From Fistularia commersonii (taxonomy: Eukaryota > Chordata > Actinopteri > Syngnathiformes > Fistulariidae), in contig JBBMNZ010000013.1 of NCBI GenBank assembly GCA_037954325.1, positions 11,713,001 through 11,777,000 on the forward strand: 64,000 bases of DNA, given 5' to 3'. The notes below the pieces were generated by a model. That model was given only the letters and a program-made list of their open reading frames with translations. It did no database searches and was not told where the DNA came from. Of this stretch, positions 1-11,446 are shown piece by piece (position 1 is the stretch's first letter; each line of letters starts with the position of its first letter). A program made the position numbers and the translations under genes.

Positions 1-292
1 TCATTTCATCGAAAATACCCTGCGCTTATTTTACTATGCACATACTTTGTTAGATTCCTAAATATGGGTATGAGCATCAACTGTAAGCATTACTTGCATG
101 GAATTTCTATACAGCAGACAATGTATCAAAAAATGATGTTCGGACAAATTATGGCATTATGATTAGATAGATATGATAACCCCTCTGACTATATATTATG
201 GCTGAACCTGCATTGATCTCTCTAGTTTGAGAGGAAAAAAATGTTGATATTTGTATATAAATACATGTACACAAATCTAGGTTTGCGAAATA
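1..292. other. Non-coding flank, no feature seen
   Basis: AT-rich sequence between the window edge and the Tc1-like element. No splice-bounded coding frame or recognisable repeat was seen. By the gene model it would be part of the long tenm3 intron. Confidence 0.5.
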
Positions 293-1516
293 CAATATAT
301 AGCCAAAAGTATTTGCTCACCTGCCTTGACTTGCATATGAACTTGAGTGACATCCCATTCCTAATCCATAGGGTTCATAGGGGACGTCGGCCCACCTTTT
401 GCAGCTATAAAAGCTTCAACTCTTCTGGGAAGGCTATCCACAAAGTTCAGGAGTGTGTTGATTGGGATTTTTGACCAATTCTTTCAGAAGTGCATTTGTG
501 AAGTCACACACTGATGTTGGACCAGAAGGCCTGGCTCTCAGTCTCCGCTCTACTTCATCCCAAAGGTGTTCTATTGGGTTGAGGTCAGAGCTCTGTGCAA
601 GCTAGTCCAGCTCATCCACAGCAGACTATCATCCGTGTCTTTAAGGACCTTGCTTTGTGCAATAGTGCATAGTCATGTTGGGAAAGGAAGGGGTCAGATC
701 CAGACTGTTCCCACAAAGTTGGAAGCACGGAATCGTCCAAAATGTCTTGGTATGCTGAAGTTTTCAGAGTTCCTTTTACTGGAACGACGGGGCCAAGCAC
801 AGTTGGTGGAAAATAACCCCACACCATAATCCCCCGTCCACCAAACTTCACACTTGGCACAATGCAGTCCGACAACCGCCAAACACTCGTCCACCAGATC
901 GCCAGATGGAGAAGTCCGATTTGTCGCTCCAGGGAACACGCCTCCACTGCTCTAAAGTCCAGTGGCGGCGTGCTTCACACCACTGCATCCGACACTTTGC
1001 ATTGCACTTGGTGATGTGTGGCTTGGATGCAGCTGCTCAGTCATGGAAACCCATGCTATGACGCTCTCTGCGCACTGCTCTTAAGCTAATCTGAAGGCCA
1101 CATGAAGTTTGGAGGTCTGTAGCGATTGACTCTGCAGAAAGTTGGCGACCTCTTTGCAGCATTTGCTGACCCTGCTCCGTCAGTTTACATGGCCTATCAC
1201 TTCATGGCTGAGTCGCGGCCGTTCCCAATCGCGTCCATGTTCTTATAGCACAGCTGATGGTTGACTGTAGAATATTCAGGAGTGAGGAAATTTCACAACT
1301 GGATTTGTCACACAGGTGGCATCCTGTCACAGTTTCATGCTGAAATTCACTGATCTCCTGAGATTGACCCATTCTTTCACAAATGTTTGTTTAAAAAAAA
1401 AAAAAACAGACTGCATACCTATGTGCTTGATTTATGCACCTGTGGCCGTGGAAATGATTGAAACACCTGATTCCAATTATCTGGATGAGTGAGTGAATAC
1501 TTTTGGCCACATAGTG
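293..1516 (-). mobile_element. Tc1/mariner-type DNA transposon, inactive
   Basis: About 1.22 kb long, the usual size for a Tc1-like element. The two ends are inverted and related: the left end carries TAGCCAAAAGTATTTGCTCA and the right end, read on the minus strand, carries TGGCCAAAAGTATTCACTCA. A TA dinucleotide sits just outside the left end (291-292). The matching right site has decayed to TT. The interior is a degenerate transposase on the minus strand. Seen: the end similarity and the coding remnants. Known: Tc1 elements insert at TA and are abundant in fish. Inferred: this is an old copy, unable to move. Exact end positions could shift by a few bases. Confidence 0.88.
360..1372 (-). pseudogene. 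Tc1-like transposase pseudogene
   Basis: The start codon is at 1372-1370 (MGQSQEISEFQ) and is followed by a Tc1-style helix-turn-helix region. This frame runs to an in-frame TGA in the ATQP segment, where an arginine codon is expected. Downstream, the frame at 612-947 contains FGGRGIMVWGYF, GPVVPVKG, YQDILDDSVLPTLW and SQHDYALLHKARS, which are the central catalytic-domain motifs of Tc1 transposases, including the second catalytic Asp in QHD. Around 530-570 the minus strand still encodes an IEHLWDEVERRLR-like segment with the third acidic residue, in another frame. A C-terminal PRRVEAFIAAKGG-like end follows near 370-420. Frameshifts and stops separate these parts, so no functional protein is possible. 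Confidence 0.88.
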
Positions 1517-2039
1517 TTTGCATTATCTGTCATTGAGAGTAGGCAAATGGTGTTAACATGATAACATGGTGAGAGGAACAGAAGGGTAAACATATCAATC
1601 TTGCAGCAGCTGAGAGCTATCAGTATGCTTCTCCGTTCACATTCTGCATTAAGCTCGTTCACACAAAGCCACTAAGTTGTTTGGGTTTTATTGTAAACTA
1701 TGCATTTCACATTTCATGCCACAGAGTATCAGTTACCACATTTCTTATGGCTCTACACCTGAACCTCACCAATTAGCTCTACTGCTGTGCTTGGAACATT
1801 CCATGAATTCGCCTTGGCTTGAATGGAATGAAGGAAATATTCAAGTTGGTGAAGTATATGTCCTTTCTCACCTTGCGATTACAACTCTGCGCCACTGTGC
1901 CACCCGTAAAAATGTCAGCATATAATAGATTTTAATTAATCTTGAATTTAATTGCCGAACCTTAGGAGGTGATTCAGAGGTTAAAATAAAGGAGAAATTG
2001 CAAACACATCTACATGTTGCAACATGTTGAAAAACGACG
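1517..2039. other. Non-coding gap between two mobile-element relics
   Basis: No repeat ends, exon-like frame or RNA gene could be recognised here. Confidence 0.4.
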
Positions 2040-4190
2040 CCCATATCTAATGGGCAAGGCCTTGGCCTGAAGGAGAGGTCATCAGGTTGTCCTCAACCTT
2101 CCCTGGGTGTTTTGACCCTTATCCACAACACCTCCAGTTTGCGGGTCAGCAGTGACTGGCCAGGTCACTGATCCTCTCCACCAAGCTTCCAGCTTGTGTC
2201 CTCTCTCTTATACCAGATCCAACAGGAGGCTCTCTCAGATGCTTCCGCCAGCTTACAAACTGCTGCTTTCCTGAAGAAGCCTCACAGTCTAGCCTCTGTC
2301 ACAAGATTCCACACTGATTTGGCTAGGTATACTCGACATGTCAGGTCTTAGAGTGCCAGACAGTACCACCTCTAGGAATTTGAGTCTCCTCCCGAGGTCC
2401 GTTTCCATTTCCAATCTCTGGGCTGCCAGCAGGAGACTCTGCCTAGCTTAGCTGTGGACAACAGTTCTTTGGCCATCTTCCATGAAGGGCATGGTACTCA
2501 GCAGTGGTCTTGCCTTGGCTGGTTGCTTCTTCCTCCTCCCTTGCTCCAGGATTTCAACAAGCAATTCCAACACCTTGTGACGGCACCACCTGTCTTCCCT
2601 GTGTCAAAGCAGTCTTGCACTGGAACAGTATGTGAGCCAATGTTCCCATTCAGCCACACAACCTGCAGAGTGGGTCCTCGCTCATACCCCACCTATGCAA
2701 ACAAACCGGGGTTGGTAAAGTGATATGCGCTACTTGGAGCAGAAAGGATATCCGGAAGGGCTCCAGCCGCCACAGGTAACTCCATGTGATGGATATTTTG
2801 GGGAGTTTCCACCTGGTCCAGGCTCCTTGAGTATCAAACTTGATGGATTTTGCCCTTCTTCCTGAAGGTTCTAGACTTTCTCAATCGCCAAGGTTCTCCT
2901 CTCCTTAAGGGTGGACTTTGACCACGGATGGAAATGCTCTGTTTCTGGACTCTGTCTTCCAGTAAAAGGATTTTCAATGAAGTTCTTGGTACTTAGAACA
3001 TTCTGCCTGGCTGAACACCATGCTGGTGGCCCACAAGCAGTAAGATCTTGTTCTAACTCCTGCTTCCCTGGTTCATTGGTCTCAAGAGTCTCCTATATGT
3101 CAGGGTCAGTCTGAATTGCTGACTTTGAATTTCTCCACCACTGACAAGGGAGATGGAGCTGGCCTGAACTTATGTAGAGCCCCAAAGATGTAAAGCTTAA
3201 AGGTATTCTTAGCCATCTATAAAGGTGCTTGTTGAACTTCTGTTGAACCTCCACAAATGACAGGGAAACCTCATACACAGTGAGAAGCCACATGAGCCTT
3301 AGGAGAAGGCCATGTTTGTAGATCCAACATTTGTATTTCCCAGGCAGGCTGGTCTTGCCAGACTTCTTCAACCACTCTTCAACTTGCTTTCTGGAATTGG
3401 AGATGCTGTTCTCATCTGACAGGGAATATTGATACCACTTCCCAAGGCATTTAATTGGGTTTCCCTGGATGTTAGGGATCACTTCCATTTGAACTGGTAA
3501 GTCAACCCTTCCAGTTGTTTTACCCTTTTGGATCACCAGGCGCCTTGATTTCTTGGGCTTGAATACCATCTTCGCCTAGGAGGTCATGCAGTCTTTTTCT
3601 GACAGAACCCATCTTGCCTACATTTGGATTGATGTTATCACAGTAAAGTCATCCATGAATGCCCCGATTACTGGCTGTAAGCAACCTGCAGTGGTCTCCA
3701 GCCTCCTTGATTTTGTACTCGCTGCAGATATGATCAGGCAGATTCCCATGGTGAACAAGATGGGAGACTGTGGCTGCCAGTTTGTTGTGAACTTAGCAGA
3801 CTGGAATCATAGCTTGATGTCGCTCAGGTAGCATGCCTTCGATGGTATGTCGTATGTGGTATCGGTCCTGAGTAACCTGGATCAATTTACGTGAAATTGA
3901 CCCATATGCATTTGCAAATTCAAGCCAGACATCTGTTTGGCTCCCTTTCTTCTCCTTTGCCTCTTAGATGAGTTGGCTAAGAACCCACTGTATGCTCCAA
4001 GCACCCGGAGAACCCATCTGCCCTTCTGGATAAAGATGTTAATATATCCATTCTGGGTCATGTAAGCACTCATTCTTTTGCACAACTCATCTTTGGTGCC
4101 TCCCTGGTCAAGATGGTTTACTTGAGCCTTTTCAGTGTCTGTATCGCTGTTCTTGTTGTAGCCATTGAATCTGTCCTGGTGTTACTCCAC
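2040..4190 (-). pseudogene. Reverse transcriptase of a retroelement, degenerate
   Basis: Read on the minus strand, several frames joined by stops and frameshifts resemble a reverse-transcriptase family widespread in fish and marine invertebrate genomes. Going 5' to 3' on that strand: a DVWLDLANAYGSI-like segment near 3880-3960 (here SGLNLQMHMGQFHVN); then the catalytic FMDD motif in a VIGAFMDDFTVITSIQ segment near 3640-3690; then the longest intact frame (3093-3569) with FKPKKSRRLVIQKGK, KCLGKWYQYSLSD, LPGKYKCWIYKHGLLLRL and RWLRIPLSFTSLGLY. Weaker matches to the C-terminal part continue to about 2040. I recognise the protein type but cannot name the element family with certainty. A non-LTR retrotransposon is most likely. 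No LTRs or poly(A)-type tail were identified, and the outer limits are approximate. Confidence 0.75.
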
Positions 4191-7100
4191 CACCCCCACA
4201 CCCTATCAGGAGGTCCTTGAGGTATTGCTCTTTTGTTGCCAAACAGTTCTAATTGCAGCTATACAGTTTCTTGGGGGAATCTTTAAATAACAACTAGAGT
4301 CCATTAGGCCAATTACTGGATAACTTACACAGATCATTTAAACATTAAAATCCAAAGAACCTAGAGTGAAAGATGTACCTTAAAAAGTATATTGGTAAGC
4401 TGTTGGTGATGAATTGATATAATGTAACATATGTTGTGTCTAGCATGAGCAAATACTAGCAAGCAGATCAAATATCGATATCAAAGAAAAATGTTCAGAA
4501 ACATTTGGATTTCATTTTTTGCTTTAACGTCTTGGGGAGAAATGTTCTTCAGGGGTAATTTTAAACATTAAAGAGAAACTAATTAAAAATGTTGGATGCT
4601 CAGGGTAAAACTTGGAAGTGGATATGGAGGAATGGAGTGCCATGGCCTTTGATTAACTTTTATAAGTTACTTTGAGTTAAAATATATACATTTAGGTGCC
4701 TTGGATGTGACACAAATGCAAAGTAATGCCGGACGCTCTTATATTTCTATCGTGTCATTTTTGTTTCATGATTAATCCTGTATGTTCCCTTTCTTTCTTT
4801 TTATTTTTTTTCACTTTTTCGATTGCACCTTGATACTGTCGTCACTGGGTAACGTGTCACCTCTCTCCAGCTCACATGGCAGAATGTGCATGAGTGTGAA
4901 GCTTCTCTGCAGTAGAAAACACTGATCGTCCTTCAGATTGAGCCTAATCATGTTTGCTTTGCCCCAATTAGATAAAGAAGGTGCATCGTCAACACTCAAG
5001 CTTCCTTGTGTCTCCTCTAACGGTCTCTGTGCTTTTCCACAAGCTGACTAAAAGGCAGCAATAGAACACGAAGCATGGCTCACGCTCAAACTCGAATGAG
5101 CCATTTCACATTGGAATACATCCATCAGAATTAAGATCATAAAATGCCAGATCGAAACTGACAATGGAAACTGAGATGTGAAATCTGAGAGAAAAGCCTG
5201 CAGCCAGCAGCAAACAGCTTAGTGTCATCATAAGTTGTCAGTTAAGAACAGGCAGCAGCTGGCTAAGTTTCTTGGGCAGGATTGATATTGTATGACCACA
5301 AAATGTACAGTATTCATGATCACCTTAACTAGTACAAGGCATATTGATACAGCAGCACAACTGCATTTGGCGGCACAATTTCCAATCATACTTGTTGTTA
5401 TTTAGCTTAGGTCTCAAAATTCCTTCCATTTGCATAAGCTTTTATTTCCATTCTCTCTATTCATAGTCATCGGAATCACCATCTCTGTCTATAAAGCCTG
5501 ATGATGCGGCATACATGGTAGATTTTAGAACAATCTGTTTCCTAAAGTGCTTGACTAATTTTGAACAAACTGAGGGGATGATGCGGTTGAGAAACAAAAA
5601 AAAAGACAATAACAAACTGAGATAAAAATGATGAAGCAAAACCATGCACTTCAATCTAAAGTCCAATCAGAGTCAATCTGCAATGCTGGACACCATCTGA
5701 TACCACGGCTAATCACACCACTGTTTCCTTTCTCCCTTTGAGTGCTAAAATCATATTAAGATTTGATGTCTAACATTGAATTATGATAATTTCACCCTAT
5801 AATATTATTATTCAGCACTAGCGGGGTGTCCTCAACGTGATAAAGCTCAACATGTTTTAGATGCTTGGCAAATATTACAAAGACAATGAATTTTGACCTC
5901 ATCCTGATGTTTATTCACGACAATGTCAATAATATAATCCCTATGATTTAGTTAGAAATCACATCTGCCACATTCAGCTGAGGGCCACTTTGTCTCCTAC
6001 ATATTCATAGGCAACTTTATTGACTAAATGTCTCGTGAGGCTGGGCGTACAAGGGGAAGTATGGAATAAGAGGATCAGTTAGTTTGGATATAAGGAGGGA
6101 AGAAATGCACACAAGTGAATCTAGGATTAACTTGGGGAAGTAGTGTGCTCAAGCATTCGCCTCAGTCAGGACTGGACACTAACTGACACTGAAGACTTAC
6201 TGCGGTAGACATCTGACAGGCAAGCAAAGAGTGGTGCAAAACTTCCTGAGCGGTAGAAAGTCAGTGAGACTTTGAAGTATCCTATGTTGTCAGTTGCTAG
6301 TGGCAGGAAATAAGTTTTGGATCTCAATAATTCACACTGCAAGTCATACCTGTAGAGAGTTAACCCGAGGCAACACCAGCACTTGGCAACTGGGGTCAAT
6401 AGCAATGGCAGCGCACATTTACAGAAGGTCTTTGTGCTTCCCGAGTGACAATAGAATCTCATTGTCGAGTGTCTAGTCTGATAAGGTCGCATGCCCACAG
6501 GGATTAGTGTCTGCTATTCATCAGTGTAATGCTTTAAAAACAGGTTTAGAATATATGCGATGGATCAACCAATTTAAATGCTAAACCTCACACTTCGAGA
6601 AGATTGGGGCCACAGGCTAAACACATACAGATAAACAAAATCAACCAGTGGTAGCTGTTAGGACCCGAAGCTGGGGGGAGACCGGAAGGTTGGTTGGTTG
6701 GTTGGTTGGGGGGTTAATAAATAAATAGTGAGCCCCACACCTAGATTTGTACAGGGAGTACTCCAGGGATGATATGTTAAAGATCGCAACGTGTTAGGGT
6801 GAGAGGTTCTTGTTTGGTGTGACAATACCTACAGAGTCAAGTCAAGTTAGGAAGTAATCAACTTAAGACAGCACATTGCTCAGATAATGTTGAAACAATG
6901 ATGAGGGAGTATATCAGTAGATGGTCATTTGAGAAAATTACCAGCTCTGATTCAACGTAACACAGTGGTGGGTTCTTGTACTGTCCGTACACTAACCGTA
7001 ACACTACGCCACTGCTCATATTCCATCTGAAGCAGTCTGAATTATAAACTAGCTGGATCACACTGAGCAGTGGTATTACTCTTTGAGAGCAGTATAATGA

Positions 7101-9309
7101 TCACAATCCATCTCTTCATTGTCTAACAAATTAGAGAAATATCAGGATGGGGTACGGGAGAGAGGAGGAAAACTGTTGAGAGATGTCCTCTACTATGAAT
7201 GCATGGCAGTGCATTAATCACAGTGGCGGGACACTCACTGTGTCTAAGCTGAAAACCGTCTGGGTGAACACTTTTTTTTTGATAGAGAAGCTTCAGTTCT
7301 GGTAGGGAAAAGAATATTTGGGTAGTATCACAGCACGGAGGTCCAGCCGTCTTAAAACAATGGCGGCTCCCAGCAGGAGCAGCCTAAAAGAGGTAGCTCA
7401 ACAATGGGGAGATGTCTCTGAGGGACATCAGCACCATTTAAGCAGGTATCGTGAGCCTGCATCAGACAAACCCAAAACATTTTCAACAGAATGGCTATTT
7501 AGAATAAATATAAATAAACAGATAAATGAAAGTTGAAAAAAGTGCTTTAATAACTATCTGTTCTGCTGAGAACTGAAACAGACCTGGAAGATAAACGTGA
7601 TTTTGCAGTCTAAAAGATACATCTGCATAATCTCTGTGTAGCCTGTTGTTTATCCTTTTTATGTTGAATAAAATATGGCTTCTATTTACCATTTATTTTT
7701 CATGTTCAACATATGGATTACATGGGAGACTTGTATACGCGTTGCAGGAAGTGTCAATGTCTGTTTTCATTTTCCCTTAATTCACAGGAGCAAAGTATGT
7801 GTGTGGTGATATAGGCTCTTTATTGTCCAAATTATTCTTGTTCAAAAAATATAAAATAAAAATAGGTATAGTTCAAGTTATCAATGGACTTATCAATCAA
7901 TCAAGTAGTCAATGATGGGCTCCTCAAATAAAGAGGCCTTGATCAATAACCTGGTGTCGTGCTATAAACTGACAATCTGACAAAGTAGGTAAATCCCCAC
8001 TGCAGCGTACACTGAATAATCGCTTTTTGGAAGGAACTACAGATATCTTACCTTCCTGAGACAGGGATTACAACAGAAGAGCAGAGTGAAGCCTTTTTTT
8101 ACATTTAAATATAGGTTAGATAGTCTTTTGAGGTCTCAGAAACATCTCCCAATCTTCTCTCAGCAAAAAAATGACTGCATAATGTCTGAATCTATATGTC
8201 TGGGTAAACTACTCTGAAGTCTGTTTCTGAAAAAATCCATTTGTTTCACAACTTCTTTTCATATTTAGCCAGGATGAAAATCCCTGTTTTCTGCTGCAAT
8301 TTGACTGCCAGTAGCTGGGACTTGACCATATAATGCTTGACTACTGTAATTTGTGAATGTGGATGTGATGCATTTCATAATCAGCCTGGCTCAACAAGAG
8401 TCCCAGCTAAAAATACTCAGCCCAGTAATTGTGAATATAATGCCAAGCAGAAAGGAAGCTGCATACAAATCCTTAATATCCAAACCAGACATACACTCTG
8501 CAATAGTTGAATGAATGTTTCTTGACTTGCAAAGCATAAATACAGAGTCGACTCCAACTTATTTCATCCATTTAGTCTATCAATCAGAGTTCAGGTGATA
8601 TATCAGTTTAGCTTGACAGCCTCAGATATTAGACCTCCCCTCACTGGGAGAAACATTTAAAAGCAAACCTTTTCTTTTTTCAATCATTCGTCCTGGTGTG
8701 GCACCACATATGTCAAAGCCAAGTGGTTCGTGAAACCACCCGCTCCCCGTACACTCTGCTAGTGCCATCTAAATAATGAATACTCTGCCACTTGCAGTAA
8801 TCCACCAGCAGCCATTCCCAGAAATAGAACAAAGTGAGACAGAGCCCTCACTTACACCCCCTTCATATTTCCTCACAAATAATGCTGAAACCTAAGGAAA
8901 AAAAATAAAAAATCAACAAAAAAAAAAAAACACACAAATACACAGACAAAAACTAGTTAACTGTTGAGCTGTTGTGGTAATTTAACTTTCTTTGCCACAT
9001 TTCGGTTGGGACTTGAAAGTTTTGCAGGGCGTTCTCACAATCTATTTAAAACCGACATCAAAGTAGGGATAAGCTAATGATTTCAAAAGGCATCAAGTGC
9101 TAACGGAGAAAGGTACACTAACTACGAAGGGCACCTTTGGGCTTCCTACGATGGATGATAAGAAGCCAAAAAGACAGGGGGAGATGTGGAGGAGAGACAG
9201 GAGGGATGAGCATAAGAAGGAGTGGAGAGAGAGGTGAGCTTATATGAAAGGTGTCCTTAATGAGATACAATGTTTGCCCTCTCCCACAAATTCCTTCATG
9301 TGATTTCAA
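4191..9309. other. Presumed tenm3 intron, no exon seen
   Basis: AT-rich, with only short chance frames on both strands. A small (GGTT)n run lies near 6690-6710. Otherwise nothing is recognisable as a gene, RNA or mobile element. The intron assignment rests on the downstream teneurin exons not being present in the window. Confidence 0.45.
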
Positions 9310-9311
9310 GA

Positions 9312-9313
<2 letters not shown>

Positions 9314-9348
<35 letters not shown>
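9314..9348. repeat. Poly(A) run, 35 bp
   Basis: An uninterrupted run of A. It could be the tail of a decayed retroelement on the plus strand, but no element body was recognised upstream. Confidence 0.9.
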
Positions 9349-9351
<3 letters not shown>

Positions 9352-9711
9352 CACATGCTGATGAGTCTAGGGAGAACTGTCAACTTAAGGGGCCTTTTAT
9401 TAAGGGATGAAAAGCTCTTCTTTGCCTCTGTACCCGCCCAATGCCCATTATGAAAGAAGTGAATGCAGAAATAGTGAGGGGGCCAAGGTTGTCCTAGTGT
9501 GTGCAGAAGCGATGCCAGTTCCGGCATGTAGACGTTGGAACATTTGAACTTTCCCCAAAGACGATAGCTAATTAGCTACCATATCACATGACAGTGTGCA
9601 ACAAAAATACCGCCAATGATTATCTTCGCAGGAATATTTTCCATGACTGACCTGTGTTGAAAGACAGTTCCATTTAGCTTTAATTGTCTTATAGAGTTTT
9701 AACAGCGGTTT

Positions 9712-9746
9712 TAAATTGAATTAGACATGTAAATTGAATTAGACAT
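9712..9746. repeat. 18-bp tandem duplication
   Basis: TAAATTGAATTAGACAT occurs twice with a period of 18 bp. This is a small local duplication of no clear function. Confidence 0.85.
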
Positions 9747-10225
9747 AGTACGGCGTGTCGTCTAAAAATGAGTCAGACAAAGGCTCTTGCCGCAGCTTTG
9801 ATTGATCAAGGGCTGTCCTACTGAAAGCTGTGGGACTGGAAGAGATTAGGTGTCTGCTAAGCTCTGACCCTGAAAGTAAAAAACTGCAGGGGATGAGGAT
9901 TGTTGTCATAAAGGAGCCAAATGGCTTATTTCACCTCCAGCTCTGGTAACCACCCATTGGCATCACTGTTAGGGTAATGATACCCATAAATGTCTGCTGT
10001 AAACAGCTAAGGAACAGGAGCTCGGGCTCTACTCTGCACAGAGAATCATTAAACTGTGAGATTCAGTCAATAGCATATATAAAAATAAACTCTCAAAACA
10101 CAAATTCACGGATATCTGAATTAAAAATAGCTGGCTTAATCCACTGCAAAATAAAATTCATTACCTCAATGTGTTTATCTTGAACATTTACTCATTCCTA
10201 AATATTATTTTTGGCTTTGACGTGT

Positions 10226-10244
10226 GTATATATATATATATGTG

Positions 10245-10276
<32 letters not shown>

Positions 10277-10277
10277 T
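10226..10277. repeat. (TA)n / (TG) microsatellite
   Basis: Alternating TA with a few TG interruptions. Confidence 0.9.
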
Positions 10278-10778
10278 CTGGTAGGGAGATAGCACACACT
10301 AAAACTCACTGGTTTGAAAAGCATTAATGTTGTTGTTAATGTCAAAATATGTTCCAATAAAAATGACCATTTCATGGACAGAAAATGGGTCAATATATGG
10401 TGTTCTCCTGGTTTGGATCATCTTTGAGGGTACAAGGTGAACGCTGATTTAGAGTCATCAGTTTTGCGCATCTCTTCATAGTGGCTTTTTTTTTTATTAA
10501 ACAATATAAATACCCTCACATTGCCTCTGAAATGAGCTGCCATGTAGCTCAGCTCTCACCCTGGAGCAGGTGTCTGTGCAGTCTCAGAAAACTATCAGCT
10601 GTATGTCTGATGATGATTAGCCTCTGGGTAAATATTCTGTGTTTCTTGTTATCCAATACAGCCAGTGGATATCCATGCCCTCCGCATCCGTAAGTCCATG
10701 TCTATGGATGTCAGGCATGTAACTACAATCCCAGCAATGGAATCATTGCTCAGAATGGCCAAAGTTTACAGTTTAAAT

Positions 10779-11446
10779 CAAAGGTTTTCAACCTTTTTTC
10801 AGGCTAAGGACGCTAACCTTAGCGGTAGATGGAGCAGGGACTCCTTACTACACATATTGTACAAAATAATTTTTTGTATTAAAGTGAGCTGAGTGCCATG
10901 CAAATGTGCCTTGTTATTGTGCATTCACTATTATGCTATTCAGATAATAAACAAAGTCATGTATTTTTATTTTTTTATTTTTAAACACTTACAAGGCACA
11001 ATGAGTATGATGGACCTGTCACTGTCATTTATAAAGACACATTGTCAATTGATACAAATACTTATGTCGACAGTGTCTGTCAATTGCATGATAATCATTG
11101 AAAAAAGCTGGAAATGTGGAAAATGAGTGCCACTGCCATGCAGGCACATATCTGTTATCTTGCATACGTGCAGGGCTTTAAAAATGATAACATATTCATT
11201 TATACTTCCTTGTCTTTACAGCTTATGCTATGAGTGAACCCATGATCAAGTTTTAAAAAAAGCTCCTGTGAGTGACTAAACAACTCTTCCGCCTCCATAT
11301 ATTCATTCAATAAAACACGCTTGATTCATGTTAATGTACGTTTAAAGAAATGAAATTCTGTGTATTTTCTTTTTTTTTTAAACTGAGGAAAAATATTTTA
11401 AAAAGTAAAGAAATGGTTGCCCTCGGGGGCATGTTGAGAACCTCTA
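10779..11446. mobile_element. Possible hAT-type non-autonomous element
   Basis: The left end reads CAAAGGTTTTCAACCTTTTT. The right end, read on the minus strand, reads TAGAGGTTCTCAACATGCCC. Both resemble the hAT terminal pattern CAnnGGTTCTCAAC. The first 90 bp (a GGACTCCTTACTACACATAT-like stretch) also recall the ends of Charlie-type fish hAT elements. There is no transposase frame in the ~670 bp. Matching 8-bp target duplications are not evident, so the ends and the family remain uncertain. Confidence 0.42.
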
